Assembly: GCA_946965045.2 (NCBI GenBank)
Contig: OX337228.1
Location: forward strand, 6,820,001-6,884,000
Direction: 5' to 3'
From: Epithemia pelagica
Lineage: Eukaryota; Bacillariophyta; Bacillariophyceae; Surirellales; Surirellaceae
DNA: 64,000 nucleotides
Positions 1 to 12,300 of this stretch are shown piece after piece. A program made the position numbers and the translations under genes. Under the pieces are notes generated by a model, which was not told where the DNA came from, searched no databases, and saw nothing but the letters and a program-made list of their open reading frames with translations. Each line of letters begins with the position of its first letter. Position 1 is the stretch's first letter.

Positions 1-1
1 T

Positions 2-1360
2 CAAGTGTTGGCAAAAGTCGAAGATTTGCGAAAACAAGTGAATGACTTGCAAAAAAATGAAATTGCTCCCCGCAAAAAGAAAAAGGAAAATTGCGATGAA
101 CTCGTGGCGCAGATGAAGTCCATGCAACAGAACATTAAGGACACGGAAGCGAGTATTCCAGAGATTGTGGACAAACGAGACAAGTTGTTGGGTCGGATTG
201 GCAACCTCGTGGATCCAGAAGTGCCCATTTCCAAAGACGAAGATGCTGACAATTTGGTAGTGGCCGTGTCTCCCGAACCACCCCAACTCAAGGACAATCC
301 CGACTTGTTGCCCTGTCCTCTCGGTACCTTGGAGTATACCTTACCGCCCACGGCGCCCTTGACGCACGACGATTTGTTGTGGCGCATTCAGGGCTACGAG
401 CCGGTGCGGGGTCAAAATGTGGGCGGCCATCGAGCCTACTTTTTGCGCGATGCCGGTGTCCTCTTGAATCAAGCCATTATTAATTATGGCATTTCCTTCT
501 TGTCGGCACGGGGGTACAACATTTTGCAACCACCCTTTATGATGAACAAGGAGGTCATGGCCTCTATCGCGCAATTGGAAGACTTTGATGAACAATTGTA
601 CAAGGTCTCGGGAAAGACGGATGATCCGAACGGATCTTCCGAAAAGTATTTGATTGCCACGTCGGAACAACCCATTTGTGCCTATCACAAGAACGATTGG
701 ATTGATCCCAAGGAATTGCCCTTGCGTTATGCGGGAATTTCCACGTGTTTCCGGAAAGAAGCGGGCAGTTCGGGACGAGATATTCGAGGCATTTTTCGAG
801 TTCATCAATTTGAAAAGATTGAACAATTCTGTTTGACCACCGATGACTTTGCCGTCAGTCAAGAAGAACAAAAACGCATGTTGCAAGTCGCCAAGGACTT
901 TTATACCAGTTTGGGCATTGGATATCGTGTGGTTTGTATCGTGTCCGGTGAACTGAATGATGCTGCTGTCAAAAAATACGATTTGGAGGGATGGTTTCCC
1001 GGACAAAAAACCTATCGCGAATTGGTCTCGTGTTCCAATTGTACCGATTATCAAGCTCGAGGTGTTGGTGTCCGATGTGGTCATGCCACAACACAAGAAT
1101 CCAAGAATGACCGCAAGTCGTACTGTCACATGCTCAATTCGACCCTGTGTGCCACGGGAAGAGGCATTTGTTGTATCTTGGAAACCTACCAAACGCCAGA
1201 CGGTGTCATTGTCCCCGAAGTCTTGCGTCCCTTTATGGGAGGCAAGGAATTCTTACCCTTTATCCGAGGTCCACCGGAAGCCACCAAGGGAGAGAAAAAA
1301 GAAAAACCAGCCAAAGGTGGAGGAGACAAGAAGAAGAAGAACGATGCCAAACAGAAATAA
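2..1360 (+). CDS. Seryl-tRNA synthetase, cytosolic type (5' end cut by window)
   Basis: Class II aminoacyl-tRNA synthetase that charges tRNA-Ser with serine. The frame is open from the window edge, so the N-terminus is missing; the visible part is about 452 residues and starts inside the N-terminal coiled-coil arm (Lys/Glu-rich). The catalytic core follows: the TSEQP segment, motif 2 with FRKEAGSSGRDIRG and FRVHQFEKIEQF, and motif 3 with TGRGICCILE and VLRPFMGG. The C-terminus carries a Lys-rich tail (GGDKKKKNDAKQK), usual in eukaryotic cytosolic enzymes. No plastid or mitochondrial presequence can be judged because the start is outside. It is convergent with the next gene, whose stop lies about 250 bp downstream. 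Family assignment is secure; compartment is inferred from the tail and core type. Confidence 0.93.
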   Translation, partial: QVLAKVEDLRKQVNDLQKNEIAPRKKKKENCDELVAQMKSMQQNIKDTEASIPEIVDKRDKLLGRIGNLVDPEVPISKDEDADNLVVAVSPEPPQLKDNPDLLPCPLGTLEYTLPPTAPLTHDDLLWRIQGYEPVRGQNVGGHRAYFLRDAGVLLNQAIINYGISFLSARGYNILQPPFMMNKEVMASIAQLEDFDEQLYKVSGKTDDPNGSSEKYLIATSEQPICAYHKNDWIDPKELPLRYAGISTCFRKEAGSSGRDIRGIFRVHQFEKIEQFCLTTDDFAVSQEEQKRMLQVAKDFYTSLGIGYRVVCIVSGELNDAAVKKYDLEGWFPGQKTYRELVSCSNCTDYQARGVGVRCGHATTQESKNDRKSYCHMLNSTLCATGRGICCILETYQTPDGVIVPEVLRPFMGGKEFLPFIRGPPEATKGEKKEKPAKGGGDKKKKNDAKQK

Positions 1361-1614
1361 TAATTAAGACAACGTCCAATCGGTTTGGGGAATCGTTGAC
1401 AGAATATAGTAAAGCCCTTCTATCGTATAAAGATACTCTCCATGTTGTACTTAACCGGATATATATAGCTACATCTAGCATAGTGTCCACCGCGAGGAAC
1501 CGGATTGCGGTTTAGCTTGGTCCATTGTGTCTCTCTCTTTCTCTCTCTCGTTTGTCCACTGCAATAACCATCATCCAACGACCCTATATTATTACCATTC
1601 TCTTGTTCTTTTCG
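1361..1614. other. Convergent intergenic spacer
   Basis: About 250 bp between two converging stop codons. It contains a short CT-rich run near 1530-1550 and presumably both polyadenylation regions. I see no gene here. Confidence 0.6.
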
Positions 1615-4600
1615 TTAAATACCATCTTCATCGTCATCTCCCACATCTCCATACCGCCACATGCCGGACCGCGATTTACGTGCCACTTGTTCCATCTCTT
1701 GCAATTGTCCGGCCAATTGAGATATGACGGAACCATCCACCATGCGGGCTGCCAAAGCCTCCACAGCAGGTGATTTGGCCACACGTGCGAGACCGGCGCC
1801 AATCAGTTCGGCATTGACCAGTGTCCCCGTGGTTTCTTCCAAGGTGGCGGCCATTTTCCCGGTATCAGGATCGGGTCCCAAGAGACGAATCGTGACATCC
1901 TTGCCCCAACAGGAACCTTGCAACCATCGTGCGGCATCGACCCCTTCATCGGTATTCAAGGATCGACAGACGGTCAAGGCCAAGACGGCTTCCTTGGCCA
2001 CGGGTGGGATTCGGTCCGGTGTCAAGTCCACATCCAAGGGCCGCAAATGCGTGGCCACGGGTACGGTCGCTAGATTTCCATGATCCAAAAACAAGACGGA
2101 AACCTTGGTTGGACCCTTTTTTTCCACCACCTTGGCCCGATACCAACACTTGCCGGTACCGTCATCAAACAAGGCGGCCACAGCCTTGCCCACTTTGGGA
2201 TCACAGGGCGCTCCGGCGATACCGTATTTGGTGGTAAACTTTTTCATGCTTTCATCCATGACTTGAGGGGCGGGATCGTCGGATTGGTGATAGAAAAAGT
2301 GATTGCCGGCCCGAATTTCACTGAGACGAACCGTGGCCGTGACAGGTTTGAGTTTTTCCACTGTTTTCACCACCACTTTTTCGGGAGCCTCTTGTTCCAA
2401 GGACCAGACGCCCACCTTGTTGGCTTGCGCCGTGGCTTGGGCATCGATCAAGGATTTGGGTGCTTCTCCATAATCAATTTTGCGTTGATCGACCGTGGCC
2501 AGACCGGATCCAATGAGTTCCATGGTATAATCCCGACGCTGCGCACCAAAGCCGGCAAACATGGCTCCTTGAATGATACCACTGTTGGTGACGCTTTTGC
2601 AATCAATTTCCACTTGACGTTGCATCAAATGCAAACGGGCATGTCTCTTGGATTCTTCTCCAAAGGGCTCGGCGGCCTTGTTGGTCAATTTGCTGGCCGG
2701 TGCCGGTGCTCGAATGCCTTCGGGAGAGAACCGGATAAAGCAATTTTCTCCCACGACATGAAGCTTGAAGAGGGCTCCGTTAAAGACATGGTCGACGACC
2801 GCCTTGAGTGTCTTGGCTCGAATGAGGGATCCGGAATAGGATTTGGCCTTGCGGGGATCGGTCAAATCGTTAATGGCTCCACGTTTGTATTCGGCCGACG
2901 AATGCAAGCCCTTTTTGGCTTCCTTGGCGGTGGCTTCTGCCAAGACCAAATCATCGTACCGAGGCGACTTGTCATCTTCATCCCGATGACGTTGCGTCGT
3001 GGCCAATCCTTCTCGACACAGGACTTCGGCCAGATCGGCATGTTTGCCAATGGAGACGGTTCCAAAGGCTCGCTTTTCCAGGACATTGGGTTGAATGGGA
3101 ATTTCCCGTTCGTAGTGGACTTGAATTTTGACGGGTCGTCCAATGGCCAAGGTCCGTAACCGTTCTTTGCATTCATGCGCATAGGGTTCATCGGGTCGAT
3201 TGGCTCGTTCATTGCCGACCCGGGGTGCCCGAATGGAGGCCAAGGACAATTTCAGGAGATCGGTTTCGGCATTGTAGGGTTTGCCATCGGGCAAGACCAA
3301 TAGGGTATCTCCACTTTGAATTTCCACCACTGTGCCTTGAATTTCCGAAGCACTCGACAAGACGGGTGGTGCATACGAAGTCCAGACCCCCAAACAGGAT
3401 CGTTTGGCGGTATTTTCCGCCACGCGCAGTGCGGGGACCTGGGCCGGTGCCAAGAGTCGCACCGACCAATCCGTCATGCGTGCCAATCCCACCTTGAGCA
3501 ATTCGACGGTAATATTTCCCTTGGGATGATGAACGGTACCGACCGCGGAGGCTCCCGATTTGTCGGTGCCAATCAAGGAAATGGGCAATTCGCGTTGCAA
3601 CAATCGCACGTGTGTAAATTGCCGGGCTTGTTCCGAACAGGCTTCGGCCGGAACGGGAGGATCGGCCTTGGGATTGCCGAGACGGGGACACGTAATACCA
3701 GCCAAGAGCAGAGTAAAATTGGCATAAAGAAACTCACTGCCCAGGTCGGTATCAATGACTTGACAGCGCATGCGACTGCCATCAAAGACATGTTCGACGA
3801 CACAGGTCATTTTGCCTCCCTCTCGACCCTTTTTCTGACAGGCTTCCACCAAGGCCAATGTGGCAAAATGTTCCACAGCATTTTTGACCGGTCGCACCAA
3901 GGGACGTTCGGCATGAATGCCACGCTGCTGATCTTGGGCTTCCTTGTAGGCCTGTAACAAGGCTTGTTCGTATTCTTGTTCGGGGGTCAATTCTTCACCC
4001 TCCTCGTTGGTAGTGTTGTTGGTGTTGGTTGGTTCTGATTTGTTGTTGTTGTTGTTGGTTTGGTACTTGACCGCTTTGGGTGTGGCATGTCCCTGTCGGA
4101 CACATTCCACTGCCAAATTGGTAGTACTACTGTTGTTGGTGGTGTTGGACTCGCCGTCCTCAGTCAACAAGAGCCATCCATAGACTCGATCTCCCGCCGA
4201 AGCACCTTGTTTCAAGGTTTGAAAGCGGACCGATTTGCCCACCACCAATTTCCGAAGCCATTCACGAGCCGGAAAGGCACCGGGTTCATCGGAAGGAGTA
4301 CTCTTGCTCGCCAAACGCTAATCATACCATCCAGTAAGTCATAAAAACGATCAAAGACAAGAACCAGTAGTAGTAGGAGTCGAAAAAGAAGAACAAAGCA
4401 ACGAAACCAAACAGAAAATGCCATTGACAGCCAAACATGTGTAAGAGAGAGAGACCACACACACCCACTCGCGCACCGGACCGGACCGTCGCCGCAACAA
4501 AAAGCACAAACACCAGCACAAAAGCATAAGCACACATACCGGAGCCATGACGGACGAAAAGGTAAAGAGTACGACCGGTGGAGGTTGATTGGGTCCTTTG

Positions 4601-4776
4601 GGTCGTCCCAACAATACCACCGTGTCACCGGACAGGACCGATTGGACTCGTGCCACACCTTGTTTGGGCAACACAATGGCCTTGTTGGCAGTGGCAGTGG
4701 CAGTGCCAGCAGCATCGCTGGATGGTTTGGATGCCACACCAGCAGCAGAAGGTTCTTTCGGAGCTGTCGAAGACAT
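1615..4776 (-). CDS. SND1: Tudor staphylococcal nuclease (SND1/Tudor-SN), two exons
   Basis: Tudor-SN is a multi-domain RNA-binding nuclease/co-factor acting in RNA metabolism, stress granules and small-RNA pathways. Two exons, 4776-4540 and 4317-1615, join across a 222 bp intron (donor GTATGT, acceptor GATTAG); the splice fuses VMAP to RLASK and gives 979 residues. Four staphylococcal-nuclease-like repeats are visible: the first starts near residue 35 (VARVQSVLSGDTVV), others near 248 (CVVEHVFDG), 405 (GTVVEIQSGDTLLV) and 585 (LKAVVDHVFNG). A Tudor domain near 790-880 follows (DGTGKCWYRAKV, VLFLDHGN) with a partial fifth SN repeat. An Asn/Thr-rich insert interrupts the first repeat. The ATG at 4776 heads a Ser/Ala-rich leader; the 4314 end of the large exon is not a real start. 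Family membership is clear from domain order. Confidence 0.93.
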
Positions 4777-5189
4777 GATGATGATGATGATGATGAGAAA
4801 GGGAATGGAGAGGAGATCGAATAGAACCAAGAGGAGAGAGAGTGTCAACCGAGAGAGAGACAAGAACTAACAATGACCTCTCACGCAGTATATATCGAAA
4901 ACTATGCTACGAGATCTTTCTCGTTTTGTGGTTAAAGATCTCGACCGATCTTGACTATGGAAAAACCAGTACCCAAAGGATCGGGTATATTTGCGCGACC
5001 CGAAGGCGATCAAAAAGTGATTCTGATAGGGTTAAGGATAAATCTCTCGCGCGATTGCAGTCGCGGACGCCGCGGAGGTTCTCTCGCACTCTCGCACTCT
5101 CGCACTCTCCACTGTTTTTGGTTCATTTGTCGTCTCCGAGATTGAACAGAACCATTAACCTTGCAAGTGATACTACAATCCTTCGTTCG

Positions 5190-5225
<36 letters not shown>

Positions 5226-5369
5226 TCTCACTTTTGGAAATTCGTTCCGGCACTCCAACAACAACAACAAGAACCTTGGGGGTGTTGTTCCCTTTCTCGA
5301 GTTGAGAGACTTGGGAACCGTTTCGGCACACACACACACACAGACACACTGCCGAACCAATAGACCACC
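4777..5369. promoter_or_regulatory. Divergent intergenic region with CT and CA microsatellites
   Basis: About 590 bp separate two divergent start codons and should contain both promoters. It includes an uninterrupted CT repeat at about 5190-5222, repeated CTCTCGCA units near 5083-5110, and a CA run near 5328-5346. No specific factor site is claimed. Confidence 0.5.
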
Positions 5370-6265
5370 ATGAGACGTCCCCGACGAACCGGTGAGGCGG
5401 GACACCGGAGTCATCCTTCCAATTCCAATCATCCCAATGGTGGTGGAGCATCGTCATCCTCCTTGTCGTCGTCTCGCAATTGGATCCAGGTAGCACCCTT
5501 GGATTCCAGTCACAATCAAGACCTTCCCTGTTGTCGAGCCTTGCAAGACATTGCGCAGCACTTGTTGCCCGTACCACCCCGTTCTTCATCTTCATCCTCC
5601 AGTGTGGTGGATTCTTTGTCGGTGCCGTCCCCAACGGAAAAAGACCATCACCACCCAACCAAGACGACTAATACGACTGCCACCCACGACCATCGGACCC
5701 GAAACGGTCGAACCAACACACACACTGGCAAACCGTCCAAACCCAGCAACAGCCATTCCTCCAACAACCACAACCACAACCACAACAATACCAGTCATTC
5801 GCAAGGCTTTGCCACCATGGTCCAAGCGTTTTTGTGGCACCATTATTCTTTTCACACCACCACCAACAACAGCAACCACAAGACTCGACTGGAAGAAGAA
5901 GGAGGACCAGCACCACCACCCGAATCATCCAGTACAACGTTAGATCCTCTGGTTGTTGTTTCTTCGGCCGCGAATCGAAAAAAGAAGCGCAAAAAGAAAA
6001 AGAAACCCAAAAAGCAGCAGCAACAACAACCAGAACAACAACGGAATGGTCCAGGAGTGGAGGACGAGGACGACCCCGACGAGGAGGGAGGAGGAGAGGA
6101 AGAAGAAGCAGAAGCTGAAACTTCACCGCCACCACAACAACAGCATGCAAAGCAATCGAATGCCCCGGAGCATGGTGGTGATCAACCATCGGGTGCTCCT
6201 CCTCCCAAACCCAACGACACTCCAACGGTATCATCACCAGTGGACGTTTCCTCCGAGACCAATCC

Positions 6266-6342
<77 letters not shown>

Positions 6343-9275
6343 GCAGCAGCAAAAGTACGGGGAGCCGAACCGAAGATCGCGATTGGTGGATGCAGTGCTA
6401 TTTGGATCGGGTCGCAGCAGCAGCCTCCTGCGAGCCCTCCCCAAAACCACCACCCTCACCTATTTGTCCCAATGGTGCTGGAATGAAAGAATTTTTGCAA
6501 GTCTTGTCCACCAAAGGATTACGGCCCCCTCCGGCGTCTGCTTCACAGCAACCAGTGACAACGAATCCAACCCCTCGTGGTGGGCCCCGAAAAGGAACGA
6601 CGGCTGCGAATCCAAGCGAATTGGAGTTTCATGTTTCCCACAAGGATGTGGAGGGATTGGCCTCCCGCATTGAATGTTATTCCTGTCGGTCTCGCGTCCA
6701 ACAAATTCTCTCGAATACGAGCAAAATTCCGTTGGTGTCAATGACGGCTATGCGGCAAGGCGATTCCACCCAATTGGTCAATCCACACCATGACTACAAT
6801 GAGGAGGAGGAAGAAGAAGAAGAAGACGAAGAGCATCCCTTTGATTATGTCGCCATGGAAGAAGGAACGGCCATTCCCCTGAACGACGACGACAAGACAG
6901 ACTCAAAACGACAACAGGAGGACGAGGCGTTGTTGGTATTGCAAGCTGTCAAAACAGAATCTGGAGAAACGGTGGGATGGCGTCTGTGCAAGAACACAAC
7001 AACAACAGCAGAAACTGTACCAACCAAAGGAGAGATCTTGCCATTACAAACAGTGGACGAGTCGTTGCTTTTGACGGAAGACGACTTTTCCTTCTTGCTG
7101 CGAGAATTTTTCTTGCTTCCAGCGGTATCCTACGATCAATGGGTGGGGGCCTGTGATGCAACTACCCTGAGTGCCGAAAAGATCAAGACGATTCAAGAAG
7201 AGGTCAACATCCGGTATACCAACACGCTTCAAGAACTTACGGAATGCATGCAGGCATTGCAACTACAACAAGACAAACTCGTAGACTGCGAAACACAAAT
7301 GAACTATGGAGCAGCCGATCCAGAGAATACTGGTGGATTCTTGTCGTCGTCGTCGGATCTGGGTACCGGTCCAGACACGATCGATATGAAGAGTCCAATG
7401 ACACTGAACGAAATAGACTCGGGCGTGTGTGGACTTTTGGGAAAACTCTTGCGCATCGTCCTTCAGGTTACGCATGCCTATCAAGATGTCATGCTTCAAT
7501 GGAATGGCACCAGTGCATCTGGTACTCCCCGACCCTCCTCCTTGTCTCGGTTCCAACGATTTCCATCCTTTCTGTTGGGCCAGCCGCACGCCATGTTTGC
7601 CCTCTGGCATGTGTACCTAGACGCCTTTGCCCGAATCGTACAAGCCACGACCGTGTACGAAACCAAGTTGTTGGAATTGGCGGATCGACAAGGTGTTCTC
7701 AAACCATTCTTTTTGTGTAAAAAGTCTCGTCATCTCTTGACCGATCATGTGCAAGCCAAAATCAAGATTGTACTGGATGCGATTGAAAGTGTTCGCAAAA
7801 AGTTGGATGTCCAAAAGGATGCCTACCATACTCCGGCCAAGGTGTACCGGCCCACCTTTTTGCGTTCCATCTTGACGCAGCAAGTCTTGCTCAAAGAAGT
7901 TCGTACCAATGTGACGCATGGTCCACAGTTTTCCGTTGCCGTGTCGGAACGTCTCAAAGAGTTGGGAGACCGATGCGAAGATGTTTTGGACGAGATTCGA
8001 TCGTCTTGGATCGAAAATGTAACACGAAACGCCATTGCTCAATTTGAGGAAGTGTATCAAGGGAAATGGGGAAAACTGACTCGCATTCTGGGAACGGCAC
8101 GAGACAAATTGAAATTAGATGGCATGACAAAAGTTCAGCTGGACGAAGAGAATGCCAATGATCTCAAACGTCTCGACAATGTGTTGGAGCAGATTTCCAC
8201 GAGGGGCGATGATTCACAGTTGGGTCATGGTTTGCGAATGGAGATTGTCCCTGCTGTGGAAGCCATGGTTCGCCAGTGGATCCTTCAAAGTACAGCAAGT
8301 TATGGTTCCATCAGTGTCAAAGGCCCCGCGACAAGTAGCGTCTCGCCCAAACCACTAATCATGCCGCTTCGACTGATCCAGTGGATGTCGTTAGAAGAAC
8401 AATCGGACCGTCTTTCCTCACGGAATCGTTGTCATGGTACAGATGGTTCGTTCCGCGCCACGTGCATTCTCATGACATGTTTCTTTGAGTGGTTGGTGGA
8501 ACACTTCAACGAATGGCAAGCCGAATTGGCGGAACATGAATTGTTGGAGACCATGGGTAGTAGTGCAGATCTCGATGCGGCATCCACCAATATCGACAAT
8601 GGCCATGCCACCACTTTGTCCTCCACGGTCGCTGTCAAGAAAAAGGCCAAGAAAAAGCGTGGAAAAGCATCGCAGAAAGCCAAACCAGAAGAGCCCACAA
8701 AGGTACATTCGGAACAGAATGATTCCGAAGAACCAACCGAGACGGAAAAACACGGCCCTGGTGTCTTGGCCAAAGAGGTGGATTCCGAAACGCAGTCGAC
8801 GGTAGACTCAGCACACGATGCTGCAATGGTGAGCTCTCGGGTAGACGAACCGGTGAATCCTTTGGTCGTGGACTCTTGCGACCCGCAAACGATGGAACCA
8901 AAAGAAGAAGAAGGAGTGACAAGCAAGGAGGTATTTTCCGCATGTGCTCCAAGCGACGACGCTGACAAAGGACACAAGGACAATAATGGTCCCACGAATG
9001 GTCACAAGAAATCCACCAGCGATCATGAGATTGTGACTGATTCTGGCACAAACGGTGTCAAAACAGATGAAGCGAGTCAAAGCTTTGACAAAAATGGTTC
9101 AGCATCTTTTAATGAACATTCGACGGAACCCACTGAACCAGAAAAGGAAGACGAAGGAACAACGATCGGAGTGTTGGATGGTTCCACTTTCATTCCTGCT
9201 AACGAGTTCTTGCTCCAGCGCTTGCTAGATGTTCTGGAAGGACCTGACGACGGATATCCAGTTGTTCACCTCTAG
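5370..9275 (+). CDS. Large low-complexity protein of unknown function (1301 aa)
   Basis: Single open frame with a good start context (ccaccATGa) and no intron needed. I do not recognise the family. The N-terminal third is biased: Ser/Asn/His-rich, a basic KKKRKKKKKPKK block near residue 205 that could be a nuclear localisation signal, a run of about 25 Asn at residue 300, and an acidic Glu stretch near 480. The middle (residues about 500-1050) is ordinary, helix-rich sequence (for example LREFFLLPAVSYDQWVGACD and VLKPFFLCKKSRHLLTDHVQ) and is the likely folded part. The tail has a second Lys-rich block near 1090 and repeated Glu/Thr-rich acidic sequence. It converges with the next gene, the stops being about 80 bp apart. 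Nuclear location is only inferred from the basic blocks. Confidence 0.8.
6266..6340 (+). repeat. (AAC)n microsatellite coding poly-asparagine
   Basis: About 25 AAC units followed by AGC units, in frame inside the 1301-residue protein. The near-perfect codon identity points to recent repeat expansion rather than selection on individual codons. Confidence 0.95.
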
Positions 9276-9355
9276 ATCTATAATGAACTAGCATTTTTGC
9301 GGGGTTTGGGGAAACCCTCTAGATAAGCATATGTTCATAATATTTACTAGTAGAC

Positions 9356-12300
9356 TTACTTTCGCGTCACGGATTTGAGTAATCGGAAAAAGCCGGGCCT
9401 CCTTTTCTCGGAAGCGTTTGATCCATCAACCGACTCACCTTGGTCGTCGTTCCGATGAGGATCAAAGTACTGGGTCTCCGCTTCTTCCAGCATGGCGAGT
9501 TTCTTGGCTGTAGCAAGGGAGCGTTCATCAGAGGATCCAAACGCGTCGCTCTGCATATGATACATGCGTCGTAGAAGCTGAAAAATTGTTTGATGTAAAA
9601 TGAGTGGTTGTGTTCCATATATTGTGTCACAATGAAAAGGCGATCTCAAGACTTACCCGTACTGCTTTGTCTTTGTGCCCAGCAAATATTTGAGCAACAA
9701 CTAGATGGTCCATGGTAGCAATGAGTGTTGGGTGTGCATCGCGAAGAAGCAGTTGTTGGTTGTGAATCGCATATTCCAAGGATTGTATTGCCGAATTGTG
9801 ATTGCGCGCCACCAGGGCCAAGTAGCCGATATTGGACTTGATGACGGAAAGATTGAGGGTGGCAGAGTGACACGAATATCGAGCGCCCGCATAAAGGGAA
9901 TGTTCCAGCGCAACAGTTTGGGCCTCGAATGATTCCATAAAGTAAGAACCTGCCTTTTCGCTGTCTCCTTTGGAATAGTAGAGACAGCCAAGATTGTTGT
10001 AGATTTCAGCCATTTGGCGTTGTTCTGAAAGGGATCGACCTCCTTGTTTTGATTGAATCAGTGATTCCTCTAATATTGTCATGGCTTCCGTTTCCTGTCC
10101 AAGAGCAATGTGACAAGTAGCAGCCTTAACATTCGAAGCCTGAAGAAAAGACAAATAATATGGATGAGAGGCCAAAGCTTGTATGTTGGGCGAAAAAAGA
10201 ACCAGGTATAGCTTACCAGGTGATCCGTGTGTCCAACACCGAGAGATGATGCTCGTTTTGCGGCAGCCCTCTCAAAATGGTTGTACGCTTCTTTAGGCTT
10301 TTTCATCAAAAGATAAATAATACCAATGTTATGGAGACAGCTGGCAATGTGAGAAGTAAAGAGAGCAACTTGGCCATCCAGCTGCTCTACCGTCGTATTT
10401 TGTTGGAGACATGTTTCAAAATGAGTATAATAAGTCTCGACGATATCTTCCCATAGATGCAGTGCATCCTCTAGGTCGTCGTACTTGAGATGTTCAAGGG
10501 CGGATTTCTGAGAAGCGGCTACACTTTCCATACCTCCAACTACCCGAACATCGTCAACATCAACTAAAACTGACGTTCGACCTTTCGAAGGGGTGTTGGG
10601 TTGCCGCTCCAACTTCTGACGAAGCCATTTCGTATCAGAATTTTGTCTCATGGTGCGACATCTCCAGACGGCTTCTTCCATCGCTGTGTCTATATTTTCA
10701 CTGAGAAGTGATATCATGATGTCGCCTTTCTGAATACCAATGTCATTGTTCAGTTGTTGAACATGGACTGGCTTTTCAAAAGAATCTGATTTGTAAGCGG
10801 AACCCACTCGTTTGCGTTTCTCTGTTGTAGAGAAGGAACCATGATCGGATTGTACCTTTTGTTTTGAGCCAATAGGAGTTAAAGTCAACTCAAGATCTTT
10901 GACCATCGAATCTATGGATTCAATGAGCGACCCAACGTCGGCTGAAACCTGAGAAGTACTCGTCTCGTCCAGCCGGTCATGCGCCGACAACATGCTCTCC
11001 ATTGGAGAAACACGGCTGGTGTAATCATGGGAGACAACAGGTCTCTGTACCTGCGATCGAGGAATATCGGAATGTGTGCGTCTCATTGGGTGGCTGGAGA
11101 AGGCTTGTTCTTCAATTTTGGGGCTGTAGTCTACAGAATGTGTAGAGCGATGCAAAAAGGACGTGGATTCCTTTGGAGCTGTTTTGACCCCTCCCAATGA
11201 TGAAGAGCTTTTTCCTGTGCGACGAGGTTTGACAGAACCGTTACCACCCACAGAACTGATATTTGGTGTCGTCCCAGGTGCATCACGGGCCGCCGTCTGC
11301 GTCGTTTCTCCCGACCTTTCTAACCTTTCTGCCAGCCACGATGCGTCCTCGTCAATAACCTGTTGGTCGCCATGACTGACTCGTTCTGGCAACCGTTGCT
11401 CAATGGGGGTTTGTGGATCACGGGCATGGAGTCTTTGCGCAAGCCACGAAGCATCGTCATCTAGCATGGGTTCAGAGGACAAAGATCCACTTTGTTGCGT
11501 TACAGAAGCATTGCTGTCCTGTATGACAGAATCCGTACCACCAGAAAGTCCATGGTCTTTGTCCTGGTACCGGTCCGCTTGCATTGGAGGATGTGGCTGT
11601 GTGTCGGACGCCACAAACGATCGATGGGCTCTTTCTTGCTTTTCTTGGCGCATAATCCTAGGGCTACGGTCCATTAGTGGTGTCGCATTGGTGTTTATCC
11701 GTCCCTCATCTTCCCACTTCTTTTCTTCTCGTACCGTTCCCCCATATGGGCCAGCCGACTGTTTGTTTGTACCAGTGAAAGAGCAGGTAGAGCGACGATA
11801 GGGCGACCGTGTGCTACTTTCTGCCATAATATCATTGGCATGAGATAAAGAGGATGAACGGCGATCAGGACTGTGACGTGAGGGGCTCAATGGGGCAGCA
11901 GGGCGAGGAACCTGAAGAAGATCCTGCGATCTTCCGAGTGAATCTGTCATGACTTCATCACCATTGAATGTCAGGGAGGAAGAATCCATGACGCGATCGG
12001 AATAGACATTCGGCTCAGCGGTTGAGGGATTCGAAGCTGGAGGAATGGGACTTTGCATGTCCAACGCTTGTTGTGGAGTGGAATAGAGAGACGGACCACC
12101 ACCATGAGATGAGCGAGCGGAACCGGTCATGTCTGGATGGATGCGTGTGGAAGGTGTTGATCGAACAGTTGATACCGCAAGACTTGGATCCATTGCTTCA
12201 TGGTCCAATCGATTCTCCACTCCTACTGCTTGAGGTGTTGTGAGACCATGACGAGCAATCAAGGGACTGTGTTCGTCTTCCGGGCCATGTTCCTGGTTCA

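Noticed and set aside
5668-6459. Minus-strand frame with long Cys run
   Set aside because: It is the reverse complement of the (AAC)n tract and of the 1301-residue coding frame.
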